DNA from: Cupriavidus cauae
Lineage (GTDB): Bacteria > Pseudomonadota > Gammaproteobacteria > Burkholderiales > Burkholderiaceae
NCBI RefSeq assembly: GCF_008632125.1
Contig: NZ_VWRN01000015.1
Coordinates: 85,370 to 149,369, forward strand
DNA: 64,000 nt
Reading direction: 5' to 3'
Each line of letters opens with the position of its first letter. Position 1 is the first letter of the stretch. Of the stretch, positions 35,551 through 43,781 are shown piece by piece. A program made the position numbers and the translations under genes. The notes under the pieces were generated by a model. It searched no databases. It saw only the letters and a program-made list of their open reading frames with translations, and was not told where the DNA came from.

Positions 35551-36486
35551 ATGGAGACCAGCGAGGCTTCGATCGACGAAGCGGTGTGGACCTTCCCCGG
35601 CGCGCGCGCGCCCGACCGCCGCCGCTGGGTCGACGCCAGCGGCCTGCGGCTGGCCGTCTACGAATGGGGCGAGCCGGATGCCACGCCGCTGCTGCTCGTC
35701 CATGGCGCGCTCGATTTCGCCCGCACCTTCGATGGCTTCGCGCCGCTGCTGGCCGATGCGGGCTACCGCGTGGTCTCGTACGACCATCGCGGCCACGGCG
35801 ATTCCGATCACGCCGATCTCTACAACTGGGTCGCCGATGTGCGCGACATGCTGGCGGTGGCGGATTCGATCACGCGTGAGCCGTGCCTGGCGGTCGGCCA
35901 CAGCAAGGGCGGCTCGCTGCTGGTGCAGGCGATCCAGGCGCTGCCGCACCGGTTCATCCGTTTTGCTTCGATCGACGGCCTGCCGTTCCGCAGCCCGCAT
36001 GCCGACAGCGCCGTACGCGAACGCAAGTCCTCGCTGACCGGGCCCGTCATCGCCCGCTGGCTCGATGCGCGCCGCCGCAGCGGCGAGCTCGAGCGCCGGC
36101 CCGGCACGCTCGAGGAACTGGCACAGCGCCGCGCCCGGATGAACCCGCGCCTGAGCCATGAATGGCTGTGCTACATCGCCTCGCACGGCGCGCGCCGCGA
36201 CGAGCAGGGCTGGCGCTGGAAGCTGGACCCCGCGATCGGCGTGGGCGGCTTCGGACCGATGCGGGTGCGCTGGATGACCGACAGGCTGCCGGGTTTTCCG
36301 ATCCCGATGCTGGCGATCTTCGGCTCCGAGAAGGAACCGATGGGCTGGGACGCGACCGCCGACGACCTGATGCCGTTCTTCCCGGCCACCACCGAGGTCC
36401 ATCGCATGCAGGACGTCGGCCATTTCATCCATATCGAACGGCCGCAGGAGACGGCGCGCCGCATCCTTCAGTTCTTCGGCGCATGA
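35551..36486 (+). CDS. Alpha/beta hydrolase
   Basis: 311 residues from the ATG at 35551, GGTGGAG upstream. Classical fold: LLLVHGALDFARTFDGFAPL (oxyanion HG), YDHRGHGDSDHA, nucleophile elbow GHSKGG with S118, a cap of about 100 residues, IFGSEKEPMGWD for the acid strand, and H291 in DVGHFIHIERP. Likely an esterase, lactonase or similar that releases an acid for the CoA ligase encoded downstream (inference from the operon). Overlaps the next gene by 4 bp. Confidence 0.92.
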   Translation: METSEASIDEAVWTFPGARAPDRRRWVDASGLRLAVYEWGEPDATPLLLVHGALDFARTFDGFAPLLADAGYRVVSYDHRGHGDSDHADLYNWVADVRDMLAVADSITREPCLAVGHSKGGSLLVQAIQALPHRFIRFASIDGLPFRSPHADSAVRERKSSLTGPVIARWLDARRRSGELERRPGTLEELAQRRARMNPRLSHEWLCYIASHGARRDEQGWRWKLDPAIGVGGFGPMRVRWMTDRLPGFPIPMLAIFGSEKEPMGWDATADDLMPFFPATTEVHRMQDVGHFIHIERPQETARRILQFFGA

Positions 36487-37214
36487 CCATGTCCTCGATT
36501 CCATCTCCGCGCCAGTCCCCGCGCCAGTCCCCGCCCCACTACCTGCGCCACCATCGTCTGCGGCTCGCGCTGCATCGGCTCAAGGATGGCGGCGGTCATC
36601 CGCTGCTGTTGCTGCATGGGCTGGGCGAACGTTCGCCGGCTACCCTGCCGGCCGAATACGCGAGCTGGCCCGGTCCGATCCATGCGCTCGACTTCACCGG
36701 CCATGGTGAATCGGACCTGCCGCGCGGCGGCGGCTACAGCTGTGAATTCCTGATGGCCGATGCCGACATCGCGCTGGCGCATCTGGGCCCCTGCACGGTC
36801 GCCGGACGCGGCATCGGCGGCTATGTCGCGCTGCTGCTGGCCGGGGCGCGTCCGGGCGAGGTGCGCGGCGCCATCGTGCGCGACGGACCCGGGCTGTCCG
36901 GCGGCGGCGGCGCGGCGCGCAGCCCCTATATTCCGGTGCCGGATCTGAACCAGTTGGCGCCGCCCGATCCGTTTGCGATTGCGGAGCTGGCCAATGACGT
37001 CCGCCCGCCCAGCTATGCGTCGAGCTTCGCGATGCTGGCGTCGCAGCATTCCGACCTCGATACGCCCATCTCCGTCTGCTGCTGCGAGCGCCCGCCGTGG
37101 CTCGCCGCGGTGATGGAGCTGCTGTCGCTGGAGCCGGTCGCGCTGGACCAGGCGTTGCAGCAATACGCGGCGGCTGCGGGCGCCGGCATCCGCCCGGAGC
37201 GGGAGTCGGCATGA
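36483..37214 (+). CDS. Alpha/beta-hydrolase-fold protein lacking the nucleophile (pseudo-hydrolase)
   Basis: 243 residues, translationally coupled (ATGA) to both neighbours; an ATG two codons later is also possible. The fold is clear: LLLLHGLGERSPAT, LDFTGHGESDLP, then the elbow GRGIGGYVALLLAGARPG, in which the serine of G-x-S-x-G is glycine (G110). The C-terminal strand and helix that carry the catalytic histidine are also missing. It is thus unlikely to hydrolyse anything and could be a binding or partner subunit for the intact hydrolase, or a decaying paralogue. The N terminus has SPRQSPRQSPP from a 12-bp repeat. Confidence 0.85.
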   Translation: MTMSSIPSPRQSPRQSPPHYLRHHRLRLALHRLKDGGGHPLLLLHGLGERSPATLPAEYASWPGPIHALDFTGHGESDLPRGGGYSCEFLMADADIALAHLGPCTVAGRGIGGYVALLLAGARPGEVRGAIVRDGPGLSGGGGAARSPYIPVPDLNQLAPPDPFAIAELANDVRPPSYASSFAMLASQHSDLDTPISVCCCERPPWLAAVMELLSLEPVALDQALQQYAAAAGAGIRPERESA

Positions 37215-38545
37215 GCCCGGCCCTGTCGTCCGCGCGCGAGTCCGCCGACGCGGACGACGATGCCGAGCGCGGCTATCTGGACCATGTGTCGCGGCATTTC
37301 CGCCGCAATGCGCTGGCCTTCCTGGCCCACGGCATGCTGGGCATGACCGGCTTCCGGCTGGTCACCGCGCCGACCTTCGTGCCGGCCTATCTCTACCTGC
37401 TGTCCGGCTCGAAGCTGACCGTCGGCCTGGTGCTGTCGGCGCAGTACGCCGGCATGGCCGCGTCGTCGCTGTGGGGCGCGACGCTGATCGAGCATCGGCA
37501 ACAGGTGATGCCGATGCTGTACCGCGTCGGCTGGCTGGTACGGCTGCAGGTGCTGGGGCTGGCGCTGTCGGCGCTGTGGCTGTCTGGCACGGCGGCGCTG
37601 ACGGCGGCGGCCGTCTTCCTGCTGCTGTTCGGGCTGCTGAACGGCGTGCAGAACGTCGCCTTCCAATACCTGACCTCGAAGATCATTCCGCTGCATCGGC
37701 GTGGCGGACTCAGCGCGCTGCGCAACTTCTTCGGCGGCCTGACCGCGGCGGCGGTGGCCTGGCTCGGCGGGCGCTATCTGGTCGGCAACGACGTGCTCGG
37801 CAACGGCTATGCGGCGACCTTCCTGGCCGCCTTCGTGCTGACCAGCCTCGGCATCTCCGCCCTGGCCGGCATGCGCGAGCCCGCCTTGCAGGACGTGCGC
37901 CTGCCGGTCGGCTTTCGGCGCCGCATCCGCGAGGTGCCGGCCTTGCTGCGGGCGCAGCCCGACTTCGTGCGCTTCTTCGTCGCCCGCGCGCTGGTGGCGC
38001 TGGGCATGATGGCGATGCCGTTCTATGCGATCTACGCCGGCCAGCATATCGACCTGTCCGGCGCGACGCTGGGCTATCTGAGCCTGGCCTATCTGCTGGC
38101 GCAGACCGCGAGCAATCTGCTGTGGGGCCGGCTGGCCGACCGCTGCGGCTATCGGCTGGTATTTCTCGCCAGCATCGCGCTATGGATCGCCGCCACCGCG
38201 CTGCTGCTGTGCTGCGGCTCGCTGGGCTGGTTCGTGCTCGCCTTCTGTGGGCTGGGCGCGGGCTTCGGCGGGTTCTTCATCTCGGCCGACAACCTGGTGA
38301 TGGAATTCGGCGCACGCAAGGACCGGCCGATGCTGCTGGCCGTCGCGGGCACCGGCACCTACGCGATGATGGCGATCGGCCCGGTGCTGGGCGGCATGCT
38401 GGCGCAGGGCGTGCGCTTCTGGCTGGTGTTCGCGCTGGCCATCGCGGTCAAGTGCCTGGCGTTCGCGATGGCGCTGGCGATGAAGGACCCCCGACGACGG
38501 CCCGGCCCGTTGCCGCCGAACCAGGGCGATCCCATGACGTCGTGA
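37211..38545 (+). CDS. MFS transporter
   Basis: 444 residues from the ATG at 37211 (ATGA overlap with the preceding gene). Twelve hydrophobic segments. The family signatures are partly visible: NVAFQYLTSKIIPLHRRGGLSALR in the first half and LLWGRLADRCGYRLVFLAS in the second. Inner-membrane carrier of unknown substrate; its place between hydrolases and CoA ligase suggests uptake of the compound degraded by this operon, or export of a product. Confidence 0.88.
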   Translation: MSPALSSARESADADDDAERGYLDHVSRHFRRNALAFLAHGMLGMTGFRLVTAPTFVPAYLYLLSGSKLTVGLVLSAQYAGMAASSLWGATLIEHRQQVMPMLYRVGWLVRLQVLGLALSALWLSGTAALTAAAVFLLLFGLLNGVQNVAFQYLTSKIIPLHRRGGLSALRNFFGGLTAAAVAWLGGRYLVGNDVLGNGYAATFLAAFVLTSLGISALAGMREPALQDVRLPVGFRRRIREVPALLRAQPDFVRFFVARALVALGMMAMPFYAIYAGQHIDLSGATLGYLSLAYLLAQTASNLLWGRLADRCGYRLVFLASIALWIAATALLLCCGSLGWFVLAFCGLGAGFGGFFISADNLVMEFGARKDRPMLLAVAGTGTYAMMAIGPVLGGMLAQGVRFWLVFALAIAVKCLAFAMALAMKDPRRRPGPLPPNQGDPMTS

Positions 38546-38613
38546 CGTGCTGACGCTCTGACGCTTGGGTACGCCGATGCCCGGACGACGACGCTTTGCC
38601 CACGGTCTGCTTG

Positions 38614-38650
38614 CTTCTCCCGCCTGCGGGAAAGGGCTGGGGCAGAGGGC
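38614..38650. repeat. REP-like element, copy 1
   Basis: Sequence of the type CTTCTCCCGC-CTGCGGGAA followed by GGGCTGGGGCAGAGGG, with the small stem CCCGC/GCGGG. A second copy occurs at 43904-43943. Such dispersed palindromic elements are common in GC-rich proteobacteria. Confidence 0.6.
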
Positions 38651-38674
38651 AAAAGACAAACACCAGGAGACGAG

Positions 38675-40432
38675 ATGGAAGCCAGAACCTATCCCGAGTT
38701 CAGCACCCACTATCCGCTGCTGCTGACCACCATCATGCGGCGGCCGGTGCGGATGTATCCCGATCAGATCGGCGTCGTCTACCGCAATCACCTCAGCGGC
38801 GAGTACTTCCGCTTTACCTGGGACCAGTGGTATCGGCGCGTCTGCCGGCTGGCCAACGCGCTGTCGTCCGAACTCGACGTCGTGGCGGGTACTCCGCGCG
38901 AACCGGGCGACCGCATAGCCACCATGGCGCTGAACACGCACCGCCACCTGGAGCTGTACTTCGGCGTGCCCGGCGTCGGCGCGACGCTGCATCCGGTCAA
39001 CGTCCGGCTGTCCCCCGAGCACATCGTCTACACCATCCGCCATGCGCAGGACCGCGTGCTGTTCTTCGACGACGCGCTGCTGCCGCTGGTCGAGGGCATC
39101 TACGACCATATCAAGGACGTGGTGCAGCGCTTCGTCTATCTGTCGGACAAGCCCGGGCTGCCCGAAACGCGCATCGCCAACCTGATCCACTACGAGGATC
39201 TGCTGGCGCGGCAGCCAGAGCAGTTCGACTGGCCGGCCCTGCACGAGGACGTCAACGCGACGCTGTGCTACACCACCGGCACCACCGGACAGCCCAAGGG
39301 CGCGACCTTCACGCATCGCCAGCTGTATCTGATGACGGTGCACGTGATGGCGCAGATGGCGATCGCCAACACGCCGTCGATCGACATCGAGGACGGCCTG
39401 GGCGTGCGGCTCGGCGAATCGGCGGTGCCGCTGCTGAACACGCCGATGTTCCATATCCACGCCTGGGGCGCGCCCTTCATCGCGGTCTACAGCGCGCAGA
39501 AGATCGTGCTGCACGGCACCTTCACCGTGCAGGGGTTCTGCGAGCTGGTCGAGCGCGAGAAGGTGACCTCGGTCGGCATCGTCGCCACCATCGCGGCGAT
39601 GCTGCTCGAATACCCGGATCTGCACAAATACGACCTGAGCAGCCTGGTGCGCGTCAACGTCGGCGGCGGTGCGCTGCCGCTGGGCCTGAAGAAGAAGCTC
39701 GAAGCGCTGATTCCGTCGTTCCGGATGAGCTCCGGGTACGGCATGACGGAGACCGCCCCGACCATCGTCACCTCCTTCATCAAGAAGGACCTGGTCGACC
39801 TGGACCGCGAGCAGACCGATGCGCTGCTGGTCAAGGCGGGCCTGCCGATCCTCGGCGTCGACGTCGAGGTGGTGGACGATGACGGCAAGCCGGTGCCGAA
39901 GGACGACCAGACCGTCGGCGAGATCGTCGTGCGCGCGCCGTGGACCACCGAACGCTATTTCCGCGATCCCGAGAAGAGCGCCGAGCTGTGGCGCGGCGGC
40001 TGGCTGCATACCGGCGACCTTGCCAAGGTCGATGCGCACGGCTACATCACGATCGCGGACCGCATCAAGGACGTGATCCGCAGCGGCGCCGAGATGGTGC
40101 CGACCGTGCTGCTGGAAAACCTGATCGCGATGGCCGACTTCGTGCAGGAGGCGACCGTGGTCGGCGTGCCCGATCCGGTCTGGGGCGAACGGCCGATGGC
40201 GCTGGTCAGCGTGCGCACCGGCTTCGAGGCCGACGAATACGCGGTCATCGATTTCCTGAAGACCCATGGCGTCGACACCGGCCGCATCACCAAATGGATG
40301 CTGCCCAAGCTGGTGGCGATCACGCGCGACATCCCGAAGACCAGCGTCGGCAAGTACAACAAGAAGCGCATCCGCGACGAGCTGGATCGCTTTCTGGCCA
40401 TCGCGCGGGATGTCAGCGATCGTGCGAGCTGA
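38675..40432 (+). CDS. Fatty-acyl-CoA ligase (AMP-forming)
   Basis: 585 residues from the ATG at 38675 with AGGAGA upstream. ANL motifs: LCYTTGTTGQPKGATFTHRQ at about 197-216, NTPMFHIHAWGAPF, SSGYGMTETAPTIVTSFI, LHTGDLAKVDAHGYITIADR, RIKDVIRSGAEMV, and the C-terminal lysine in IPKTSVGKYNKKRIRDE. It resembles the medium/long-chain fatty-acid and AlkK-like ligases. The A8 loop reads RSGAEMV where the usual form has GGE, a minor departure. Together with the dehydrogenases and the FadB/J-like enzyme it can start a beta-oxidation cycle. Confidence 0.94.
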   Translation: MEARTYPEFSTHYPLLLTTIMRRPVRMYPDQIGVVYRNHLSGEYFRFTWDQWYRRVCRLANALSSELDVVAGTPREPGDRIATMALNTHRHLELYFGVPGVGATLHPVNVRLSPEHIVYTIRHAQDRVLFFDDALLPLVEGIYDHIKDVVQRFVYLSDKPGLPETRIANLIHYEDLLARQPEQFDWPALHEDVNATLCYTTGTTGQPKGATFTHRQLYLMTVHVMAQMAIANTPSIDIEDGLGVRLGESAVPLLNTPMFHIHAWGAPFIAVYSAQKIVLHGTFTVQGFCELVEREKVTSVGIVATIAAMLLEYPDLHKYDLSSLVRVNVGGGALPLGLKKKLEALIPSFRMSSGYGMTETAPTIVTSFIKKDLVDLDREQTDALLVKAGLPILGVDVEVVDDDGKPVPKDDQTVGEIVVRAPWTTERYFRDPEKSAELWRGGWLHTGDLAKVDAHGYITIADRIKDVIRSGAEMVPTVLLENLIAMADFVQEATVVGVPDPVWGERPMALVSVRTGFEADEYAVIDFLKTHGVDTGRITKWMLPKLVAITRDIPKTSVGKYNKKRIRDELDRFLAIARDVSDRAS

Positions 40433-40459
40433 GGTGGGGGCGGGCTGCGTGGTGTTGAT

Positions 40460-40512
40460 CCTTGCCCGATCCCGATCCCGATTCGGACCCCGAGCCCGAT
40501 CCTGAGTGCGGA
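40460..40512. repeat. CCCGAT/CCCGATTC short-repeat tract
   Basis: Reiterated 6-bp CCGATC-like units in the 120-bp gap between the ligase and FadB/J-like genes; non-coding. Confidence 0.6.
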
Positions 40513-40555
40513 TCCAGTTCTGATTTCAATTCCCAATTCCAATGGAGACATCTCG

Positions 40556-42637
40556 ATGACGACCATCAACCCGGTCACCGACCTCACCGTGGACGCCGGC
40601 GTCGCCGTGCTGACGATCGACTCGCCGCCGGTCAACGCGCTGTCGGCCAATGTTCGCGCGGGCATCCTGGCGGGCGTCCGGCAAGCCGTCGCCGACGACG
40701 CGGTGAAGGCCATCGTGCTGATCTGCGCCGGCAAGACCTTTATCGCGGGCGCCGATATCACCGAGTTCGGCAAGCCCCCGACCGGCCCGTCGTTGCCCGA
40801 GGTGCAGGCCGCCATCGAGGACGCGCCCAAGCCGGTGATTGCCGCCATCCACGGTACCGCACTCGGCGGCGGACTCGAAGTCGCGCTGGTCTGCCACTAT
40901 CGCGTGGCGGCGCGTTCCGCCAAATGCGGCCTGCCCGAGGTCAATCTGGGCCTGCTGCCCGGCGCGGGCGGCACCCAGCGGCTGCCGCGCATCGTCGGCG
41001 TCGAGAAGGCGCTGGAAATGGTCACCTCGGGCACCCACGTGCCGGCGCCGGCCGCGGCCGAGATGGGCCTGGTCGATCTGCTGACCGACGACGCCAGCCT
41101 GCGCGCCGATGCGATCGCCTTCGCCCGCCAGGTCGTGGCCGAGGCGCGGCCGCTGCGCAAGGTCCGCGATCTCGACGACAAGATCGCCGCCGCGCGCGGG
41201 AAGCCGGAGATCTTCGCCGAGTTCCGCCGGGCCAACGCCCGGCGCTTTCGCGGCTTCGATGCGCCGGAATACAACATCCGCTGCATCGAGGCGGCGGTCG
41301 AACTGCCGTTCGACGAAGGGCTCAAGCGCGAGCGTGCGATGTTCGTCGAGCTGCTGAACGGCAACCAGTCGGCGGCGCAGCGCTACTACTTCTTCGCCTC
41401 GCGCCAGGTCTGGCAGTTGCCCGATATCGGCGCCGATACGCCGCTGCTGCCGGTCAAGCAGGTGGGCATCATCGGGGCCGGCACCATGGGCGGCGGCATT
41501 GCGATGAACTTTCTCAATGCCGGCTATCCGGTCACCATCGTCGAGACCTCGCAGCAGGCGCTGGACCGTGGGGTGCGGACCATCCGCGCCAACTACGAGA
41601 ACACGGCGAAGAAGGGCCGCATCACGGCCGCCGACATCGAGCGCCGCATGGCGCTGCTGACGCCGACGCTGCAGATGGAGCGGCTGGCCGACGCCGATCT
41701 GGTGATCGAGGCCGTGTTCGAGAACATGGACGTCAAGAAGGACGTGTTCGGCCGGCTCGACCGCATCGCCAAGCCGGGCGCGATCCTGGCGACCAATACT
41801 TCGGCGCTGGACGTCGACGAGATCGCCGCCGCCACGTCGCGGCCTGAGGCGGTGATCGGCCTGCATTTCTTCTCGCCGGCCAATGTGATGAAGCTGCTGG
41901 AGGTCGTGCGCGGCGCGAAGACCGCCAAGCCGGTGATCCGCACGTCGATGGAACTGGCCCGCAAGATCGGCAAGATCGCCGCGCTGGTGGGCGTCTGCCC
42001 GGGCTTCGTCGGCAACCGGATGCTGGCGCAGCGCCAGCGCGAGGCACAGAAGCTGGTGCTGGAAGGCGCGCTGCCGTGGGATGTCGACCGCGTGCTGTAC
42101 GACTTCGGCTTCCCGATGGGACCGTTCGCGATGAGTGACCTCGCCGGCCTCGACCTTGGCTGGGTCCGGGAGAAGTCGAGCAGCTCGACGCTGCGCGAAA
42201 TCCTCTGCGAAATGGATCGGCGCGGGCAGAAGACCGGGGCGGGGTACTACGACTACGACGAGAAGCGCAACGCCAGGCCGTCGCCGGTGGTCGAGCAGGT
42301 GATCCGCGATTTCGCGGCGAAGCAGGGCCGCACCAGCCGCGTCGTCTCCGAGCAGGAGATCCTGGAGCGCTGCATCTATCCGATGATCAACGAGGGCGCC
42401 AAGATCCTGGAAGAAGGCAAGGCGATCCGCGCGTCGGATATCGATGTGATCTGGGTCAACGGCTATGGCTGGCCGGTCTACCGCGGCGGCCCGATGTTCT
42501 ATGCGGACACGATCGGCCTCGACAAGGTGCTGGAGACGCTGCGGCGCTACGAGGAAAGCTTCGGTGCCGACTTCAAGCCGGCCGGGCTGCTCGAAGACCT
42601 GGTGGCGCAGGGTCGCAAGTTTGGCGACCTGAAGTAG
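40556..42637 (+). CDS. Bifunctional enoyl-CoA hydratase/3-hydroxyacyl-CoA dehydrogenase
   Basis: 693 residues from the ATG at 40556 (GGAG 9 bases upstream). Residues 1-190 are crotonase-like with FIAGADITEF, HGTALGGGLEVALVCHYRVA and GLPEVNLGLLPGAGGTQRLP; both catalytic glutamates (in GGGLE and LPEVN) are present. NAD-binding 3-hydroxyacyl-CoA dehydrogenase begins near 302 (GIIGAGTMGGGIAMNFLNAG), with the catalytic histidine in GLHFFSPANVMKLLE. Two C-terminal helical domains follow (GFVGNRMLAQRQREAQ; NGYGWPVYRGGPMFYAD). It does hydration and oxidation steps of beta-oxidation; the fused architecture is that of FadB/FadJ and peroxisomal enzymes. A thiolase is not encoded here. Confidence 0.95.
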   Translation: MTTINPVTDLTVDAGVAVLTIDSPPVNALSANVRAGILAGVRQAVADDAVKAIVLICAGKTFIAGADITEFGKPPTGPSLPEVQAAIEDAPKPVIAAIHGTALGGGLEVALVCHYRVAARSAKCGLPEVNLGLLPGAGGTQRLPRIVGVEKALEMVTSGTHVPAPAAAEMGLVDLLTDDASLRADAIAFARQVVAEARPLRKVRDLDDKIAAARGKPEIFAEFRRANARRFRGFDAPEYNIRCIEAAVELPFDEGLKRERAMFVELLNGNQSAAQRYYFFASRQVWQLPDIGADTPLLPVKQVGIIGAGTMGGGIAMNFLNAGYPVTIVETSQQALDRGVRTIRANYENTAKKGRITAADIERRMALLTPTLQMERLADADLVIEAVFENMDVKKDVFGRLDRIAKPGAILATNTSALDVDEIAAATSRPEAVIGLHFFSPANVMKLLEVVRGAKTAKPVIRTSMELARKIGKIAALVGVCPGFVGNRMLAQRQREAQKLVLEGALPWDVDRVLYDFGFPMGPFAMSDLAGLDLGWVREKSSSSTLREILCEMDRRGQKTGAGYYDYDEKRNARPSPVVEQVIRDFAAKQGRTSRVVSEQEILERCIYPMINEGAKILEEGKAIRASDIDVIWVNGYGWPVYRGGPMFYADTIGLDKVLETLRRYEESFGADFKPAGLLEDLVAQGRKFGDLK

Positions 42638-42654
42638 GCCCATCAGTCCAGGCA

Positions 42655-42692
42655 TTGTGGCCGCCATACGGGGCCGCCATACGGGGCCGCAA
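42655..42692. repeat. 14-bp repeat, two to three copies
   Basis: GGCCGCCATACGGG occurs twice in tandem with a third degenerate copy, in the gap between the convergent FadB/J-like and hydroxylase genes. No terminator-like T tract. Confidence 0.8.
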
Positions 42693-42788
42693 TGCCGTCG
42701 TCCCCGCGAAACGGGGAAGCGGCGGCCCGTATGATCCTGCATTCCGCATCGGCGGAAGGACCAACTCCGCCGTGCGATCTCGGTCGGC

Positions 42789-43781
42789 CTAGGCCGGCAC
42801 GCCGTGCGGCTCGGCCATCGCCACCACGACCTTGCGCGGTCCGCTGAACGGCTCGCGCGCATGCGCGGTCAGCATATTGTCCAGCATCAGCACATCGCCC
42901 TGACGCCACGGGAACACGATCTTGTGCGCGTCGAGCACCGCGCGGACGGCGTCCAGTTCGGCGTCCGGAATCGGCGCGCCGTCGCCGTAATAGACATTGC
43001 GCGGCAGGTCCTCTTCGCCGACCGTATCGAGCAGCACCTCGCGCATCTCGGGCGCCAGCGCCGACAGATGGAACAGGTGCGCCTGGTTGAACCACACCGG
43101 ATCGCCGGTATGCGGATGATGGGCGATGCCCTGCACCCGCTGGCGCGTGCGCAGTTCGCCGTCGTCCTTCCATTCGCAGACGATGCCATGCCGCGCGCAG
43201 TAGGCCTCGACCTGGGCGCGGTCCTCGGTGTTGAACACCTGCTGCCACGGCACATCCATGCCATTGCCGAAGTTGCGCACATAGCAAAGCCCGCGCGTGG
43301 CAAAGCGCTCCCGTGTGCCGGCATCGACCGCACGGTAGATCGCGCGGCTGTCGGCGATCGGCGTTTCGCCGCCCTGTGGCGCCGCGCGCTCGCAATAGAA
43401 CCAGATCTTCATCGGCCATTCGCGCGTATAGGCCTGCTCGTTGTGCAGCGGGATCGACTGGTGCGCGGGGTATTCGGTCGAGGTATAGACGCCGCCGGTC
43501 ACCTTGCTGCGCGGCGTGGAGCCGAACTCATAGCTGAGCAGCGGATGGCCGAAGGCGGCGGCGAAGGCGCGAAAGTCCTCGGCGCCGTCGACGGCGAACG
43601 AGCGGAACAGCACGCCGCCGGTGGTGCGCAGGTGTTCCTCGATCTGGGCGCGCAGCCGTGGCAGCGCTTCGATCAGCGGCTCGCCCGCACTGGCGGCCTC
43701 GATGGTGAAAGGCAGCTCCGCCGCGCGCGGCAACGACGCGGCGGTCAGCGACTCGACGGTAGGCGTGGACAGATCGGTCAT
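42789..43781 (-). CDS. SyrP-like Fe(II)/2-oxoglutarate hydroxylase (aspartate beta-hydroxylase candidate)
   Basis: 330 residues from the ATG at 43781 (GAGG upstream), 4-bp overlap with the phosphopantetheinyl transferase gene. TauD/TfdA fold of the clavaminate synthase-like branch: metal ligands H113 and E115 in PLHNEQAYTR and distal H307 in MLDNMLTAHAREPF with the 2-oxoglutarate arginine. SyrP relatives hydroxylate aspartyl residues tethered to NRPS carrier domains, giving beta-hydroxyaspartate, a hard iron ligand. Three Asp-specific adenylation domains in the adjacent NRPSs fit this well. Last gene of the mbtH-TEII-PPTase-hydroxylase operon. Start confirmed by the coupling. Confidence 0.88.
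   Translation of the reverse strand: MTDLSTPTVESLTAASLPRAAELPFTIEAASAGEPLIEALPRLRAQIEEHLRTTGGVLFRSFAVDGAEDFRAFAAAFGHPLLSYEFGSTPRSKVTGGVYTSTEYPAHQSIPLHNEQAYTREWPMKIWFYCERAAPQGGETPIADSRAIYRAVDAGTRERFATRGLCYVRNFGNGMDVPWQQVFNTEDRAQVEAYCARHGIVCEWKDDGELRTRQRVQGIAHHPHTGDPVWFNQAHLFHLSALAPEMREVLLDTVGEEDLPRNVYYGDGAPIPDAELDAVRAVLDAHKIVFPWRQGDVLMLDNMLTAHAREPFSGPRKVVVAMAEPHGVPA

Noticed and set aside
38546..38674. Insertion sequence remnant before the CoA ligase
   Set aside because: Only a short REP-like palindrome and CTGACG repeats are present; no transposase fragment or terminal inverted repeats.
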